Positions 8,918 to 18,729 of a stretch of DNA of 64,000 nt are shown piece by piece. A model generated the notes under the pieces. The model was given only the letters and a program-made list of their open reading frames with translations. It was not told the origin of the DNA and ran no database searches. The stretch spans positions 248,001 to 312,000 of the forward strand of contig CAVXFL010000009.1 in assembly GCA_963761015.1 (NCBI GenBank), given 5' to 3'. The first letter of the stretch is position 1, and each line of letters opens with the position of its first letter. The stretch comes from CAVXFL01 sp963761015 (GTDB lineage Bacteria; Pseudomonadota; Alphaproteobacteria; Acetobacterales; Acetobacteraceae). The position numbers and the translations under genes were made by a program.

Positions 8918-9900
8918 TCTCTTTCCGCGGCGGCGCTTGTTCGGCAGTGTCGCGGCCGGGGTCAGCCTCGCCTCGCTGAGCGCGTTGGCGGGTAGACCCG
9001 CCGCCGCGGCGCAGGCGCCGAAGACGCAGAACACGACCGGCATGAAAGTCGGCGTCGTGCTCGAAACGCTGTCGCATCCGCTCATCAAATACTGGGGCGA
9101 CGAGTGCGCGCGTCAGGGCAAGGGCTTCGGCATGATCGTCAGCGTTCAGGATGGCGAGCGCAACGTGCAGAAGCAGACCAGCCAGATGGAGGCCTTCATC
9201 AGCCAGAAGGTCAACTTCCTGGTGCTGCAGGCGACCGATGCCGCCGGACTGACGCCCGTTGTCCGCAAGGCGGAACGGGCCGGCATTCCGGTGATCACGC
9301 TGAACCAGGACGTCGCCGGCGCGCATACTGGCTTCGTCGGGATGGGCCACTACGCCATGGGCGTGCAGGTCGCCGAGGGCATGGCGGCGCAGTTGAACAA
9401 GAAGGGCAACATCGTCGTCATCGAGGGCGTGCAGGGAACCGGCGCGAACATCCAGCGGATGGCCGGCTTCAAGGATGCGCTGAAGAAATATCCGGGAATG
9501 AAGATCGTCGCGGACCAGAGCGCGGCCTTCGACCGTAAGAAGGGCCACGACGTGTTCCAGACCATTTTGCAGGGCCAGCCGAAGATCGACGGCGTGTTCG
9601 GCGTGAACGACGAAATGGCGATCGGCGCGGCACAGGCTTCGGTGGAGGCCGGGCGGCGTGGTCACATCAAGTTCTGGGGCGCCGACGGCGAACTCGATAT
9701 GTACAAGGCCATCAAGAGCGGCTTGTGCGACGGTGTTTCGGCGATCGCGGCCAACGCCGTCCCCGATACCGTGATGTTTCTGGGCTCGTGGCTGATGACG
9801 GCGGGCGTCAAAGGTGGCCAGTACCGATGGCCGCGTCGAATTGCCGCCTTACAACGTGACACGCGAAAACGTCGACACGGTGCCCTGGCCCGCCGCTTAG
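8910..9900 (+). CDS. Periplasmic sugar-binding protein of a ribose-type ABC importer (frame break near 9826)
   Basis: Receptor of the RbsB class (periplasmic binding protein 4 fold). Signal sequence MLSLFPRRRLFGSVAAG has a twin-arginine-like RR, then KVGVVLETLSHPLIKYWGDE, FLVLQATDAAGLTPVVRKAE, GVFGVNDEMAIGA and HIKFWGADGELDMYKAI. An AAGGAGG site sits 7 bases before the ATG, which overlaps the GntR stop. At about 9826 the frame slips by +1: the first frame runs on into the permease gene, while the next frame gives TDGRVELPPYNVTRENVDTV and a stop at 9898-9900, a normal RbsB tail. One extra base, perhaps A in CCAGTACC, explains it. About 330 aa when repaired. Confidence 0.87.
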
Positions 9901-9923
9901 CAACCCGCTTGCGGCGAATATTC

Positions 9924-12540
9924 ATGATCGGCGGCAGTCCGGCGGGGCCGATCGAGGCTGTCGCGCGGCCGCCGGTTCTCGCCAGGGGCATCGGCCGCGC
10001 CGTCGCGCGGGCGCGGAGCCAGGGTCTCGCGGCCGCACTGGCCGTGCTGATCGTGGTGTTCGCGCTGCGCGCGCCGGGCTTCGCCACGCTCGACAATCTG
10101 GGCGACGTGCTGCGCGATCTGTCGATTCTGGGCATCCTCGCGATCGGCGAGACCTTCGTCATGATCGGCGGCGGCATCGACCTTTCGGTCGGCTCCGTGT
10201 TGCTGCTGGCCGGTATCGTCTCGGACGATCTGATCCGACTGGAAGGTTTCAGCACCGCCGTCGCGGTTCCGATCGCGTTGGCGGCCGGATGCGCTGTCGG
10301 CGCTATCAACGGCTTTCTCGTCACCCGGCTGCGTATTTCAGCCTTCATCGTGACCTTGGCGACGCTCTACATCATCCGGGGTGTCGGCCTGTCCTTGTAC
10401 CATTCCGACGTGCATAATTTGCAGGCCGCCATCATTTCCGACGACAATTTCCTGCTCATCGGTCAGGGCGATGTGTTGGGCATTCCGGTGTCGTTCCTGA
10501 TCTTTGCCGGGCTTCTGGTGCTTGGCGCGGTGGTGTTGCGTCGGACGCGGTTCGGGCTCCACCTTTACGCGCTTGGCGGAAATGAGCTTGCCGCGCGGTT
10601 GACGCGCATTCGGGTCACGCGCATTCAGCTCAGCACGTATGTCATCGCCGGCTTCTGCTCTGCGCTGGCGGGCGTCGTTCTCACGTCTCGGTTGCAGACC
10701 GGAGCGCCCGAAGCCGGCTTGGGCGAGGAGTTCGACGTCATCGCCGCCGTCATCATCGGCGGCGCCAGTCTGTTCGGCGGTCGCGGCACCTTGGTCGGAA
10801 CGCTGCTGGGCGCGACGTTCATCACCGTGCTGGCCAAAGGCCAGACGCTGATCGGCATTCCCTCAAACTACCAATCGCTGACGCGCGGCGTGGTGATCCT
10901 GATCGCGGTCGGCCTGGACGTGCTCGGTCAGCGTGGGGCCGCCGCGGCGCGCTCGCCGCGCTGGGCGCGGCTCGTTACCGCGCCGCTCGCATCCGATCCG
11001 CCTCTGCCTCAGGGGGCGGAGAGCGTGCAGAATTTGCCGCCCGGCGCGCCGATCCTCCAAGCGGCCGATCTGCACAAGTCCTTCGTCGAGATCCGTGCCG
11101 TGGACGGAATCGACTTCGACGTTCGGCAAGGCGAGGTACACGCCATCGTTGGCGAGAACGGCGCAGGCAAAAGCACGCTGATCAAAATGCTGGCGGGCGT
11201 GTTCGCCCCTGATCGCGGCGAGATTCGCATCGGTGGACAACCCGTGACGTTGCCTGACGTGGCCGCTGCGCAGGATCACGGGATCGCGGTGATCTATCAG
11301 GAACGCGCGGTTGTGCCTGAACTGACGGTCGCCCAGAACATCATGCTCGGCCACGAGCCGACGCAGCGCCTTCCCGGTGTTATCGATCGGCCGGCGTTGC
11401 GCCGGAGCGCCGAGCGTATCTGGGGACTGCTCGGCCGTCCCGCGCCGGTCGACCGGCTCGCGCGGGAGATTGGGCCGTCCATTCAGCAACTCGTCGACAT
11501 CGCGCGAGCGCTGGCATTCGACGCGCGCATCGTCATCATGGACGAACCGACGGCGGCGCTCACTCACCAGGAGACCTTGCGGCTGTTCGAGATCATCCGC
11601 GACCTGAAGCGGCGCGGCACGGCGGTAATCTACATTTCGCATGACCTCGAGGAGATCTTCGAGATCGCCGACCGCGTCACCGTGCTGCGCGACGGCAAGC
11701 GCGTTCGCACGCTCCCCGTGGGTGAGGTGACGCGACCGGCGCTGATCCGCATGATGATCGGTCGCGACATTGATGAGCCCGCCGAACGCGCGGCAGCGGA
11801 CGGCAATAAGACCGTCCTGTCGGTTCGCTCGCTCCGGCGCGGCACCGTGCTCGACGGGATCAGTTTCGACGTGCGCGCGGGCGAGATCGTGGGCGTCGCC
11901 GGGCTGGTCGGCTCCGGCCGGACCGAGTTGCTGCGCGCGATCTTCGGCGCCGACCCCATCGAGGACGGCGAGATGCAGCTCAGCGGCAATGCGTATTCGC
12001 CAAGCTCCCCGGCCGATGCCATCAAGGCGGGAATTGGCTTCGTGCCGGAAGACCGCAAGAGCGAGGGCCTGGTCGCCGGATTCACCGTCAGCGAAAACCT
12101 GATCGTTGCCGAATTTCGACCTCGTCTCCGTCGCGCGCACCTGGCTCGATCCGTCGCGCGAGGCGCGTCTGGCAAGGCGGATGGTACAGCAGGTCAGGAT
12201 CGAGCCGCCGGTGCCGCGCTGGCCGACCAGTCATTTGAGCGGCGGCAACCAGCAGAAGGTTGTCCTTGCCAAGTGGTTGGCCAAGGCGCCTAAGCTGCTG
12301 CTGATCGATGAACCGACGCATGGCGTGGACGTCGGCGCGCGCGAGGAGATTTACCGCGTGATCGACGGCCTCGCCGAGACCGGCACGGGCGTGATCGTCG
12401 TCTCGTCCTATCTGCCGGAAATTCTGCGTATCAGCGACCGCATTCTGGTCATGCGCGACGGCCGGATCGCGCTGCAAATCGATCGCGCCAACGCCAGCGA
12501 GGAAATTCTGCTCGAGGCCGCGACCGGAGGCTCGGGATGA
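9924..12540 (+). CDS. Permease-ATPase fusion of the ribose-type importer, RbsC-RbsA (frame break near 12105)
   Basis: One reading frame encodes an RbsC-type permease (about residues 1-345; GIDLSVGSVLLLAGI, IIGGASLFGGRGTLVGTLLG) and then an RbsA-type ATPase with two nucleotide-binding domains. Domain 1 has Walker A GENGAGKS, signature-like IGPSIQQLVDIARAL, Walker B VIMDEPTAAL. Domain 2 has GLVGSGRTELLRAIFG, then LSGGNQQKVVLAKWL and LLLIDEPTHGVDVG. These are normally separate proteins; no stop in any frame separates them, though an in-frame GTG near 11025 after GGAG could start the ATPase alone. After ENLIVA the frame slips +1 (near 12105): the tail with the domain 2 signature is in the next frame and ends at 12540. 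A single extra base is inferred. Confidence 0.85.
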
Positions 12541-13527
12541 GCGCGAGTTCCCCGCTCGCCCCCGCCCGCCTGCGCCAACCCCGCTTCACGCCCGCGATCG
12601 TCCTTGGGCGCTTCGGTTTTTATGCCGCGCTGGTCGTGCTCGTTCTGGTGTTCGCGGCGTTGTCGCCGGCGTTCCTGACACTCGCCAACGGCATCAATAT
12701 CCTGCAGCAGACCTCGACCATCGGCATCATGGCGGTCGGCGAAACGCTGGTGATCCTGGCCGGCGGCATCGACGTCTCGGTCGGCTCCGTGCTCGGCTTC
12801 GGCGGCATGGTGGCGGCGATGGTCATGCGCGAGCCCTGGGCGAACACCTTGGTCGCCATCACGCTCGGAACGGCCGCCGGGCTCGGGGTCGGCCTCGTCA
12901 ATGGCGTCATCGTTACCCGCCTCGGAATCGATGCGTTCATCACCACGTTGGCGATGCTGAGCGTGGTGCGTGGCATCGTCTACATTATATCGAACCAGTA
13001 CAACGTGGACATTCCCGATCATTCCAGCTTCCTCGTGCTCGGGCGCGGGCACGCGGGCGGCGTTCCGCTCTCGGTGATTATCTTCGCGGTTCTGTTTGCG
13101 GCCGCATGGCTGCTCGAACGACGCACCACAATCGGGCGATCCATTCACGCATTGGGCGGCAATCAGGCCGCGTCCCGCCTCTGCGGCGTCCCGCTCGCGA
13201 GCATCCGGACGGCGACCTATGCGGTCTCCGGCGCCTGTGCTGCGCTGGCCGGCGTCATCCTGACATCCCAGGTCGGGCTGGCGGTCCCGTATCAGGGAAC
13301 CGGATACGAACTCGACGTCATCGCCGCTGTGGTCGTTGGCGGCGTCAGCCTCACCGGGAGGCACCGGCAGCGTGCTCGTTGGCGCGCTGGGCTCGATCTT
13401 CATCGGTGTGCTGCTCAACGGAATGGCGCTCCTCAACGTGACGGCGATCTGGCAGATGGTGATACAGGGCGTCGTCATCATAGCGGCGGTCGCGCTGTAC
13501 GGTGTGGCGCGCAGCCGCAATCAATGA
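12537..13527 (+). CDS. Second ribose-type ABC permease, RbsC family (frame break at 13359)
   Basis: Inner-membrane permease with about eight to ten hydrophobic segments. Family motifs: ILAGGIDVSVGSVLGFGGMV, GVIVTRLGIDAFITTLAMLS, IHALGGNQAASRLCGV. The ATG overlaps the ATPase stop (ATGA). At GGVSLTG the frame breaks: GGGAGGCACC instead of the expected GGGGGCACC. Removing the A at 13359 restores the conserved GGTGSVLVGALGSIFIGVLL and a stop at 13525-13527. The repaired protein is about 329 aa, usual for RbsC. With the permease fused to the ATPase this makes a heterodimeric membrane channel. Confidence 0.88.
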
Positions 13528-13544
13528 ACAAGGGAGAACGTGCG

Positions 13545-14423
13545 ATGAACGGTTCAGCGGTCGCGCCGTCGCTGAGAGCGCTGCTCGGGCAAGGCATTGT
13601 GACCGCACCCGGCGCGTACGATGCGCTCTCGGCGCTGCTGATCGAGCAGGCTGGATTTCCGGCGATCTACCTCACAGGCAACGGTCAGACCGCGTCGATG
13701 CTCGGCCTTCCCGATGTTGGCCTCATCACGCTGACCGAAATGGCCGATCGCGTGCGGTGTACGCGCGCCGTGACGAACGTGCCGCTGATCGCGGACGCGG
13801 ATGTCGGCTACGGCAGCCTGCTCAACGTGCGCCGCGCCATGCGCGAACTCGAGGCCGCCGGCGCGAACGCCGTGCAGTTCGAGGACCAGGTCAGCCCGAA
13901 GAAATGCGGCCACGAGCTCGGGCGCAGCATTGTCGCGATCAGCGAAATGGAGCAGCGCCTGCGCGCGGCGGCCGACGGGCGACGCAATCCGGACACGCTG
14001 ATCGTCGCACGAACCGATGCCCGCACCACGCATGGACTGCCCGAAGCCATACAGCGCGGCCAAGCCTACGCAAGCGCCGGCGCCGATGTCATCTTCGTCG
14101 AATCACCGGAGAGCGAAGCGGAGCTGGGCGAGATCGCCGCCAGCATCCCGGCGCCGACGATGGCCAATATGGTCGAGACAGGGCGCAGCCCGTATCTGTC
14201 GGCGAGGCGCCTGGGCGAGCTCGGCTTTGCGATCGCCATCTACCCCGCGACCGCGTTTCTCGCGGCCACGTTTGCGGTGCGCGCGGTGATGTCGCAGCTT
14301 CGGCGGCACGGGCTGATCGAGGATCTGTCCCGCCTCGCGACGCTCGAGGACTATCACAAGGTCCTCGGATTTTCCGAATACGCGGCCTACGAGGCCATGC
14401 TGGTTGCAGACAGAGATGCTTGA
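13545..14423 (+). CDS. Isocitrate lyase/PEP mutase superfamily protein
   Basis: 292 aa TIM-barrel enzyme of the isocitrate lyase/phosphoenolpyruvate mutase superfamily, which makes or breaks C-C or P-C bonds next to a carboxylate (oxaloacetate hydrolase, methylisocitrate lyase, PEP mutase). Motifs: PLIADADVGYGSLLNV (Mg-binding Asp), NAVQFEDQVSPKKCGHE (KKCGH with the lyase catalytic Cys) and IVARTDARTTHGLPEA. The KKCGH motif favours a 2-methylisocitrate-lyase-like reaction over PEP mutase; the substrate is unknown. The start at 13545 is preceded by AGGGAGAA. An in-frame ATG at 13524 overlapping the permease stop lacks such a site. It is the last gene of the sugar importer operon and probably works on a breakdown product of the imported compound. 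Confidence 0.88.
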   Translation: MNGSAVAPSLRALLGQGIVTAPGAYDALSALLIEQAGFPAIYLTGNGQTASMLGLPDVGLITLTEMADRVRCTRAVTNVPLIADADVGYGSLLNVRRAMRELEAAGANAVQFEDQVSPKKCGHELGRSIVAISEMEQRLRAAADGRRNPDTLIVARTDARTTHGLPEAIQRGQAYASAGADVIFVESPESEAELGEIAASIPAPTMANMVETGRSPYLSARRLGELGFAIAIYPATAFLAATFAVRAVMSQLRRHGLIEDLSRLATLEDYHKVLGFSEYAAYEAMLVADRDA

Positions 14424-14471
14424 CACGAACGATTTGGTTCCGGGGGAGGTGCAACGCGCGACCGAGCGGGG

Positions 14472-16400
14472 TCAATGCATCCGCGATACTTTCGGCCGCG
14501 GGTCGAAATCGGCGGGTATCGGGTTCGCGATCCCGAGCACAACGTCGTCGGGCAGCACGCCGATCGCGCGGCAGCCGGTTCCGCCATAGTGCGGCAGCGT
14601 GTTCACCACCTTGTCGGGAATTTCCGCGTATTCCGGCGGCAGCGGCGGGGCGCGGCCGAACAGGCGGGTGGGGTCGAAGCCGCTCAGCAGATCGCCGATC
14701 CCGGGCACGCCGGCATCGGCCGGGCCGAGATAGCGCTGACCGAATTTGCGCTCCCCGAGCGCGCGCGCCGCAGCCTCGTCCGGCAGTTCGGCCAAGGTCG
14801 GCAGGCCGAACAGTTGGTCGACGAAGCGGATCACCATGTTGTGGTCGCCCTCCTCGTGCGACACCACGTGCGCGCGCGCATAGGGGGAAATCAGGATCAG
14901 CGGAATGCGCGGCCCGCGCGTCAGCGGTAATCCGTTCGGATCGGCGGACAGGATCGCCGGCGGAACGTGATCGTAGTCGCCCTCGGATTCGTCGTAGGTA
15001 ATGACGATGGCGCTCTCGGCCCAATACGGGCTGCGGGCGATGGCGTTCACCTCGCGCGCGACCAGCGCCTCGCTGATTTCCGAATCGGAATAGCCGGGGT
15101 GGTCGTCGTCGCCCAGAAACTTAGTCCGCACGCTCGGCTCGTTCAGAGCGGGCTTCAGCCCGGCGATGTTCCGATAGCCGCCGCGCACGTAGAACACCCC
15201 GCCGTCGGGCGGCAGCCGGCGCATCGCAACGTCGCGGAAGAAATCGTTCAGCCCGTGCAAATGCGCGCTCATCAGCGGGTTGTTGGCGAGATAGCCGAAA
15301 TATTGCGGCCCGTTGTGGTGCGTCACGTAGGAGAGGTGCGTGCCCTCGGCCGGCGCGTGCGGCGGATCCGTCGGTTCGCGGTCGTAGCCTTCCTGATACC
15401 AGCCCCAGGGCACCGACGGTCGGCCGGCCGCGGCGATGGCGCGCAAATCCTCGTGCACGTCCGCGAGGTCCGCCGCGGCATCGCGATCGGCCGGCGCGAC
15501 ATGCGACAGTGCGCGTCCGGTCAAGGTCAGCGGCAACGTCGCGTAGGTCTGGTTGAGCTGCGCCCCCGGCCAGTGATGCGGATTCCATGGCTGTCCGCTC
15601 GTGTGGTCCGCAGGCGAGCCCCAGAACGGATAGACATCGGCCAGCACCGGCTCGCCGACGCCGCTCAGCGCGCCGGCCGATCCTTTCGTCGCGGTCTCCG
15701 GGTGCTTCACCCACTCGGTCTCGCCGGTCTGGCCGGCGATGATGTTGATGGCGTTCGGCGTCGAGGGGCCGATCGTGTGCTGGAACATGTTGTCGAACAG
15801 CACGAAGCGGTTGGCGTAGTTCCACAGGAACGGAACGGTGTCACAATCCTCGTGCGCCATGGTCAGCTCGGCCATCTGCTTGGCGCCGAGCGAGGGATTC
15901 TCGCCCTTCGGCGTGTATTTCATCTCCTCGGCGAGTGCGAAACGGTCCATGCGCGGGACGCCGTTCACGATGTGCATCTTGGCCGCCATCCGCGCGTGGC
16001 TGTGATCGACGTCGCCGATGTCGGCCGCGTGTTGCGCCGGGCCGATGCGGAACGGCCGGATCGTGGTCACCGAGCCGTCGGTGTTCATGATCGGCTGCGC
16101 AAAGCCGGGCGTGGCGTCCTGCGGCTGGGAATAGAGCCCGCGCGCGCCGGGGAAGGCGCCGAAATAGGAATCGAACGAGCGGTTCTCCTGAAACAGCACG
16201 AACACGTATTTCACACGGGCGCGGAGCGCGGCGAGCAGGTGCGCGTTGGACCCGGCATTCCCGGTCGGGGTCAGATGCGGCCGCACCGCCTCGTTCGGTC
16301 GCGGCTGCGGCACGGCCACCGGCTCGGCCGCGACCGCCGGGCCGGCAAGGGCGAGAGCCGCGAGCACGGCCGATCGCAGCAACGCGAATTTCGATGGCAC
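14472..16400 (-). CDS. Secreted phosphoesterase (phospholipase C/acid phosphatase family)
   Basis: 643 aa from a GTG at 16400, which has GGAAAGG upstream and begins a signal peptide (PSKFALLRSAVLAALALAG...AVAAEP). The longer frame to 16466 has no signal sequence. Family signs: VFVLFQENRSFDSYFGAFPG near residue 70 (metal-binding ENRSFD), NMFQHTIGPSTPNAINIIAG, SAIVITYDESEGDYDHVPP, and PRIPLILISPYAR followed by EEGDHNMVIRFVD. These alkaline-phosphatase-superfamily enzymes cleave phosphate mono- or diesters outside the cytoplasm, for example phosphatidylcholine. Likely role is phosphate scavenging. It is convergent with the preceding PEP-mutase gene and about 250 bases from the exporter genes. 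Confidence 0.9.
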   Translation of the reverse strand: MPSKFALLRSAVLAALALAGPAVAAEPVAVPQPRPNEAVRPHLTPTGNAGSNAHLLAALRARVKYVFVLFQENRSFDSYFGAFPGARGLYSQPQDATPGFAQPIMNTDGSVTTIRPFRIGPAQHAADIGDVDHSHARMAAKMHIVNGVPRMDRFALAEEMKYTPKGENPSLGAKQMAELTMAHEDCDTVPFLWNYANRFVLFDNMFQHTIGPSTPNAINIIAGQTGETEWVKHPETATKGSAGALSGVGEPVLADVYPFWGSPADHTSGQPWNPHHWPGAQLNQTYATLPLTLTGRALSHVAPADRDAAADLADVHEDLRAIAAAGRPSVPWGWYQEGYDREPTDPPHAPAEGTHLSYVTHHNGPQYFGYLANNPLMSAHLHGLNDFFRDVAMRRLPPDGGVFYVRGGYRNIAGLKPALNEPSVRTKFLGDDDHPGYSDSEISEALVAREVNAIARSPYWAESAIVITYDESEGDYDHVPPAILSADPNGLPLTRGPRIPLILISPYARAHVVSHEEGDHNMVIRFVDQLFGLPTLAELPDEAAARALGERKFGQRYLGPADAGVPGIGDLLSGFDPTRLFGRAPPLPPEYAEIPDKVVNTLPHYGGTGCRAIGVLPDDVVLGIANPIPADFDPRPKVSRMH

Positions 16401-16597
16401 TCGGAATACCTTTCCTACCGCGGACACATTCTCCGATCGGAGACCACATTCGCCCGCAAGCGGCAACCCATCCGCCGGGCCGCGCGGAAAGGACGCGGCT
16501 CGGGGCGTCGCTGGCGATCAGCGCATGTTCGGGCGACTGGGAACTGGCGCTACCGTTTCAATACCGTCACGCACGGGTGTCTCGTCGGTGCGGGCCC

Positions 16598-16628
16598 GGT
16601 ATGGCCGGGTCAAAGCCCCGGCCATACC
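16598..16628. repeat. 12-bp palindromic intergenic repeat unit
   Basis: GGTATGGCCGGG and CCCGGCCATACC form perfect 12-base arms around TCAAAGC. The unit lies past the 3' end of the exporter ATPase gene. It shares its CCGGGTCAA core with palindromes at 35718 and 43332, so it belongs to a dispersed family. It can form a hairpin but lacks a T-tract. Confidence 0.7.
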
Positions 16629-16649
16629 GCATCCGGATCGTTTTGCGCC

Positions 16650-17426
16650 CTAGGCGGAGATCAGCAAGTCCTGGGCGGGCGTTAGCGGCCGGCCCAGATA
16701 GTCTTGCAGCACCACCGCGGGCTCGCCATCGGCCCTGATCCGCCCCTGGTCGAGCCAGATCACGCGCGTGCACCAGCGCGCGACAATGTCATGCTGATGG
16801 CTCGACAGCACCAGGATCTCGGCGCCGCGCACCATGTTCTCCAGCCGCTCGTGCGCCTTCTCCAGAAACTGCGCGTCGCCGGCGAGAAACCATTCGTCCA
16901 TCAGCAGCACCTGCGGCGCGACGGCGGTCGCCAGCGCGAAGCCGAGCCGCACCAGCATGCCCGAACTGTAAATCCGCACCGGCAAGTCCATGAACTCGCC
17001 GAGTTCCGCGAATTCCTGCACGTCCTCTTCCAGTTGGCGGAACTGCTCGCGCGGCAGCCCACCGAACAATCCGCGCAGCATGATGTTCTCGCGCCCGGTC
17101 AGATCGAGATTCATGCCGAGATTGGGGTCGAGCAGCGCGTTCAGTTCGCCATCTACACGGATGCGCCCGTGCACCGGCTCGTAGATGCCGGCGATGGTGC
17201 GCAACAGCGTGGTTTTGCCGGCGCCGTTATAGCCGACCAGACCGAGCCGGTCGCCGGGTTCGAGGCGAAAGGTGATGCCGCGCAGCGCCTGCACCACGAC
17301 GCGATCCTGCATGTCGGTGGCGAGCCGACGGCCGGCCACCGCCAGCATCGATTTTTTCAGGCTGCGCGCGTTGCCGTGGTACAGGGGAAAATCGATCGCG
17401 ACGTTCTGCAGGTCGATGCAGCTCAT
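16650..17426 (-). CDS. ABC-2 polysaccharide/lipid-linked glycan exporter ATPase (KpsT/Wzt-like)
   Basis: 258 aa cytoplasmic ATPase powering the adjacent ABC-2 permease. Motifs: LVGYNGAGKTTLLRTIAGIY (Walker A near residue 65), RIYSSGMLVRLGFALATAV (signature), VLLMDEWFLAGD (Walker B), LVLSSHQHDIVARWC (H-loop). The early segment SLKKSMLAVAGRRLATD before the nucleotide-binding core is typical of Wzt/KpsT proteins. The C-terminal carbohydrate-binding extension of O-antigen Wzt is absent, so this is the short type. It starts 5 bases after the permease stop. No glycosyltransferases or other capsule genes are nearby, so the exported glycan is unknown. Confidence 0.92.
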   Translation of the reverse strand: MSCIDLQNVAIDFPLYHGNARSLKKSMLAVAGRRLATDMQDRVVVQALRGITFRLEPGDRLGLVGYNGAGKTTLLRTIAGIYEPVHGRIRVDGELNALLDPNLGMNLDLTGRENIMLRGLFGGLPREQFRQLEEDVQEFAELGEFMDLPVRIYSSGMLVRLGFALATAVAPQVLLMDEWFLAGDAQFLEKAHERLENMVRGAEILVLSSHQHDIVARWCTRVIWLDQGRIRADGEPAVVLQDYLGRPLTPAQDLLISA

Positions 17427-17431
17427 GGCGG

Positions 17432-18322
17432 CTACAGCCAGAACGCAAGCCGCCCGCGCACCCGCACGAACAGCGTCCAGGACAATCCGCAGATCAGCAG
17501 GCTGTAGCCGGCCGCAGAGAGGTAGGTCTCCCAACCCGGCAATTCGCCCAGCAGCGGCGCGCGCACCACCTCGGTCAACGAGAAGAACGGGTTGATCGGC
17601 AGCAACGCGCGGCCGCGCGAGATCAGCTCCGGTTTCCAGATGATCGGCGTGACGAAGAAGGCGATCTGCATCACGCTCGCCACGATCGGCGGGATGTCGC
17701 GAAACCGCGCGCAGAATGCGCCGAGCGCGACCGAAATCGCCAGGCTGTCGGCGACCCAGAGCAGCATCGCGGGAACGGCGGCCAGCGCCATCCAGCCGGG
17801 CCAGATCGCGAAAATCGCGAACACCACGGCGATGACGATGATGTTGTGCGCCAACACCAGCAGATTGCGCAGAACGATGCGTCCCGCGTACAGGAAGAAC
17901 GGCATCCGCACCGAGCGGATCATGCCCTCTTCCTGGGTGAAGCAGGTGCACGCCTCCGAGACCAAGGTCTGCACGAACGTCCACAGCACCAGCGACAGTG
18001 CAAGAAACGGCAGATAGTCGTGCAGGTTGGTGCGGAACAGCGTCGAATACAGCAGCCCCAGCGAGGCCACCATCACCGCCGTCGACAGCGTGAGCCAGAT
18101 CGGCCCGAGCACCGAGCCGCGATATCGCCCCTTGATGTCCAGCCACGCCAAGGTCCAGCACAGCCGGCGCAGCCTGATCGCCTCGCGGAGGTCGCGCAGC
18201 GCCAACGCATGCCGCGCGGTCAGCGTCAGGTCGGCCGACATCGCGAAGGCCACGTCCGCGGCGGTCCGCCTCGGCGCGACGGGCGAACTCGGCGCGAGGC
18301 CTTGGTGCAAAGCAACAGTCAT
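17432..18322 (-). CDS. ABC-2 type polysaccharide exporter permease (KpsM/Wzm-like)
   Basis: About 296 aa inner-membrane permease that pairs with the KpsT-like ATPase. An amphipathic N-terminus leads into LAWLDIKGRYRGSVLGPIWL, the classic Wzm/KpsM entry. Six membrane segments follow (VMVASLGLLYSTLF, YLPFLALSLVLWTFVQTL, VLAHNIIVIAVVFAIFAIW and others). The motif VTPIIWKPELI before the last two helices is family-typical. The start is taken at MTVALHQG (18322); an upstream in-frame ATG at 18361 is an alternative and no clear ribosome site marks either. The region just upstream carries a 20-bp periodic repeat array that may regulate this operon. Confidence 0.9.
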   Translation of the reverse strand: MTVALHQGLAPSSPVAPRRTAADVAFAMSADLTLTARHALALRDLREAIRLRRLCWTLAWLDIKGRYRGSVLGPIWLTLSTAVMVASLGLLYSTLFRTNLHDYLPFLALSLVLWTFVQTLVSEACTCFTQEEGMIRSVRMPFFLYAGRIVLRNLLVLAHNIIVIAVVFAIFAIWPGWMALAAVPAMLLWVADSLAISVALGAFCARFRDIPPIVASVMQIAFFVTPIIWKPELISRGRALLPINPFFSLTEVVRAPLLGELPGWETYLSAAGYSLLICGLSWTLFVRVRGRLAFWL

Positions 18323-18729
18323 GCGTCGCGGTGCGATAGCGTATCCGCAGCCCGCCGGCAACCGCGGGGATCAGGGCAGAAAGTGTTGCAGCACAAATGC
18401 AACTGTTGCTCGACAGTCGCTGGTGTTGCTTCGTTAACCCAAGTGTTGCATCACAAAGCCGTCAAAAAAAGCTTGGCAATCGGCCCGCGCGCGTGGCACT
18501 CCGCTGACGGAGCCTGCAAATCGGCTGCCAATTGCCATGCTCGGTGCCGGAGGTGACGCACGAATATTGCATTTCCGGCGCTTCCGATGGCGATATTAAC
18601 TTGCATGCGGAACCCGGATCGCTTAACGGCTTAGAGCGCGTTCCTGAGTGCTCGTGTAAACGACGGCCACGGTTTCGCCGTCGTTCCTCCGGCCGCCCTG
18701 GGTACGTCACGACGGGAGGTTCTGTCCGC
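18323..18729. other. Gene-free intergenic region, relatively AT-rich
   Basis: 407 bases between the divergent exporter permease and lytic transglycosylase genes. It holds the TGTTGC array (18382-18457), an A-rich run (TCAAAAAAAGCTT), and a hairpin with 9-base arms AACGACGGC/GCCGTCGTT at 18659-18667 and 18677-18685 about 45 bases before the transglycosylase start. No credible coding frame was seen. Confidence 0.6.
18382..18457. promoter_or_regulatory. Four TGTTGC repeats at exact 20-bp spacing (probable protein-binding array)
   Basis: TGTTGC begins at 18384, 18404, 18424 and 18444, each exactly 20 bases apart, about two helical turns. The first and last copies belong to a longer 20-mer repeat (AAGTGTTGCAGCACAAATGC versus AAGTGTTGCATCACAAAGCC, 17 of 20 identical). 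The second overlaps a GCAACTGTTGC palindrome. The array lies 60-135 bases upstream of the exporter permease start and about 280 upstream of the transglycosylase. Phased same-face sites suggest cooperative binding by a regulator. Which one is unknown. Confidence 0.6.

Noticed and set aside
18442..18457. CRP-type operator (TCACAA half-site) in the TGTTGC array
   Set aside because: Lacks the TGTGA partner at the right distance; the 20-bp TGTTGC periodicity explains the pattern better.
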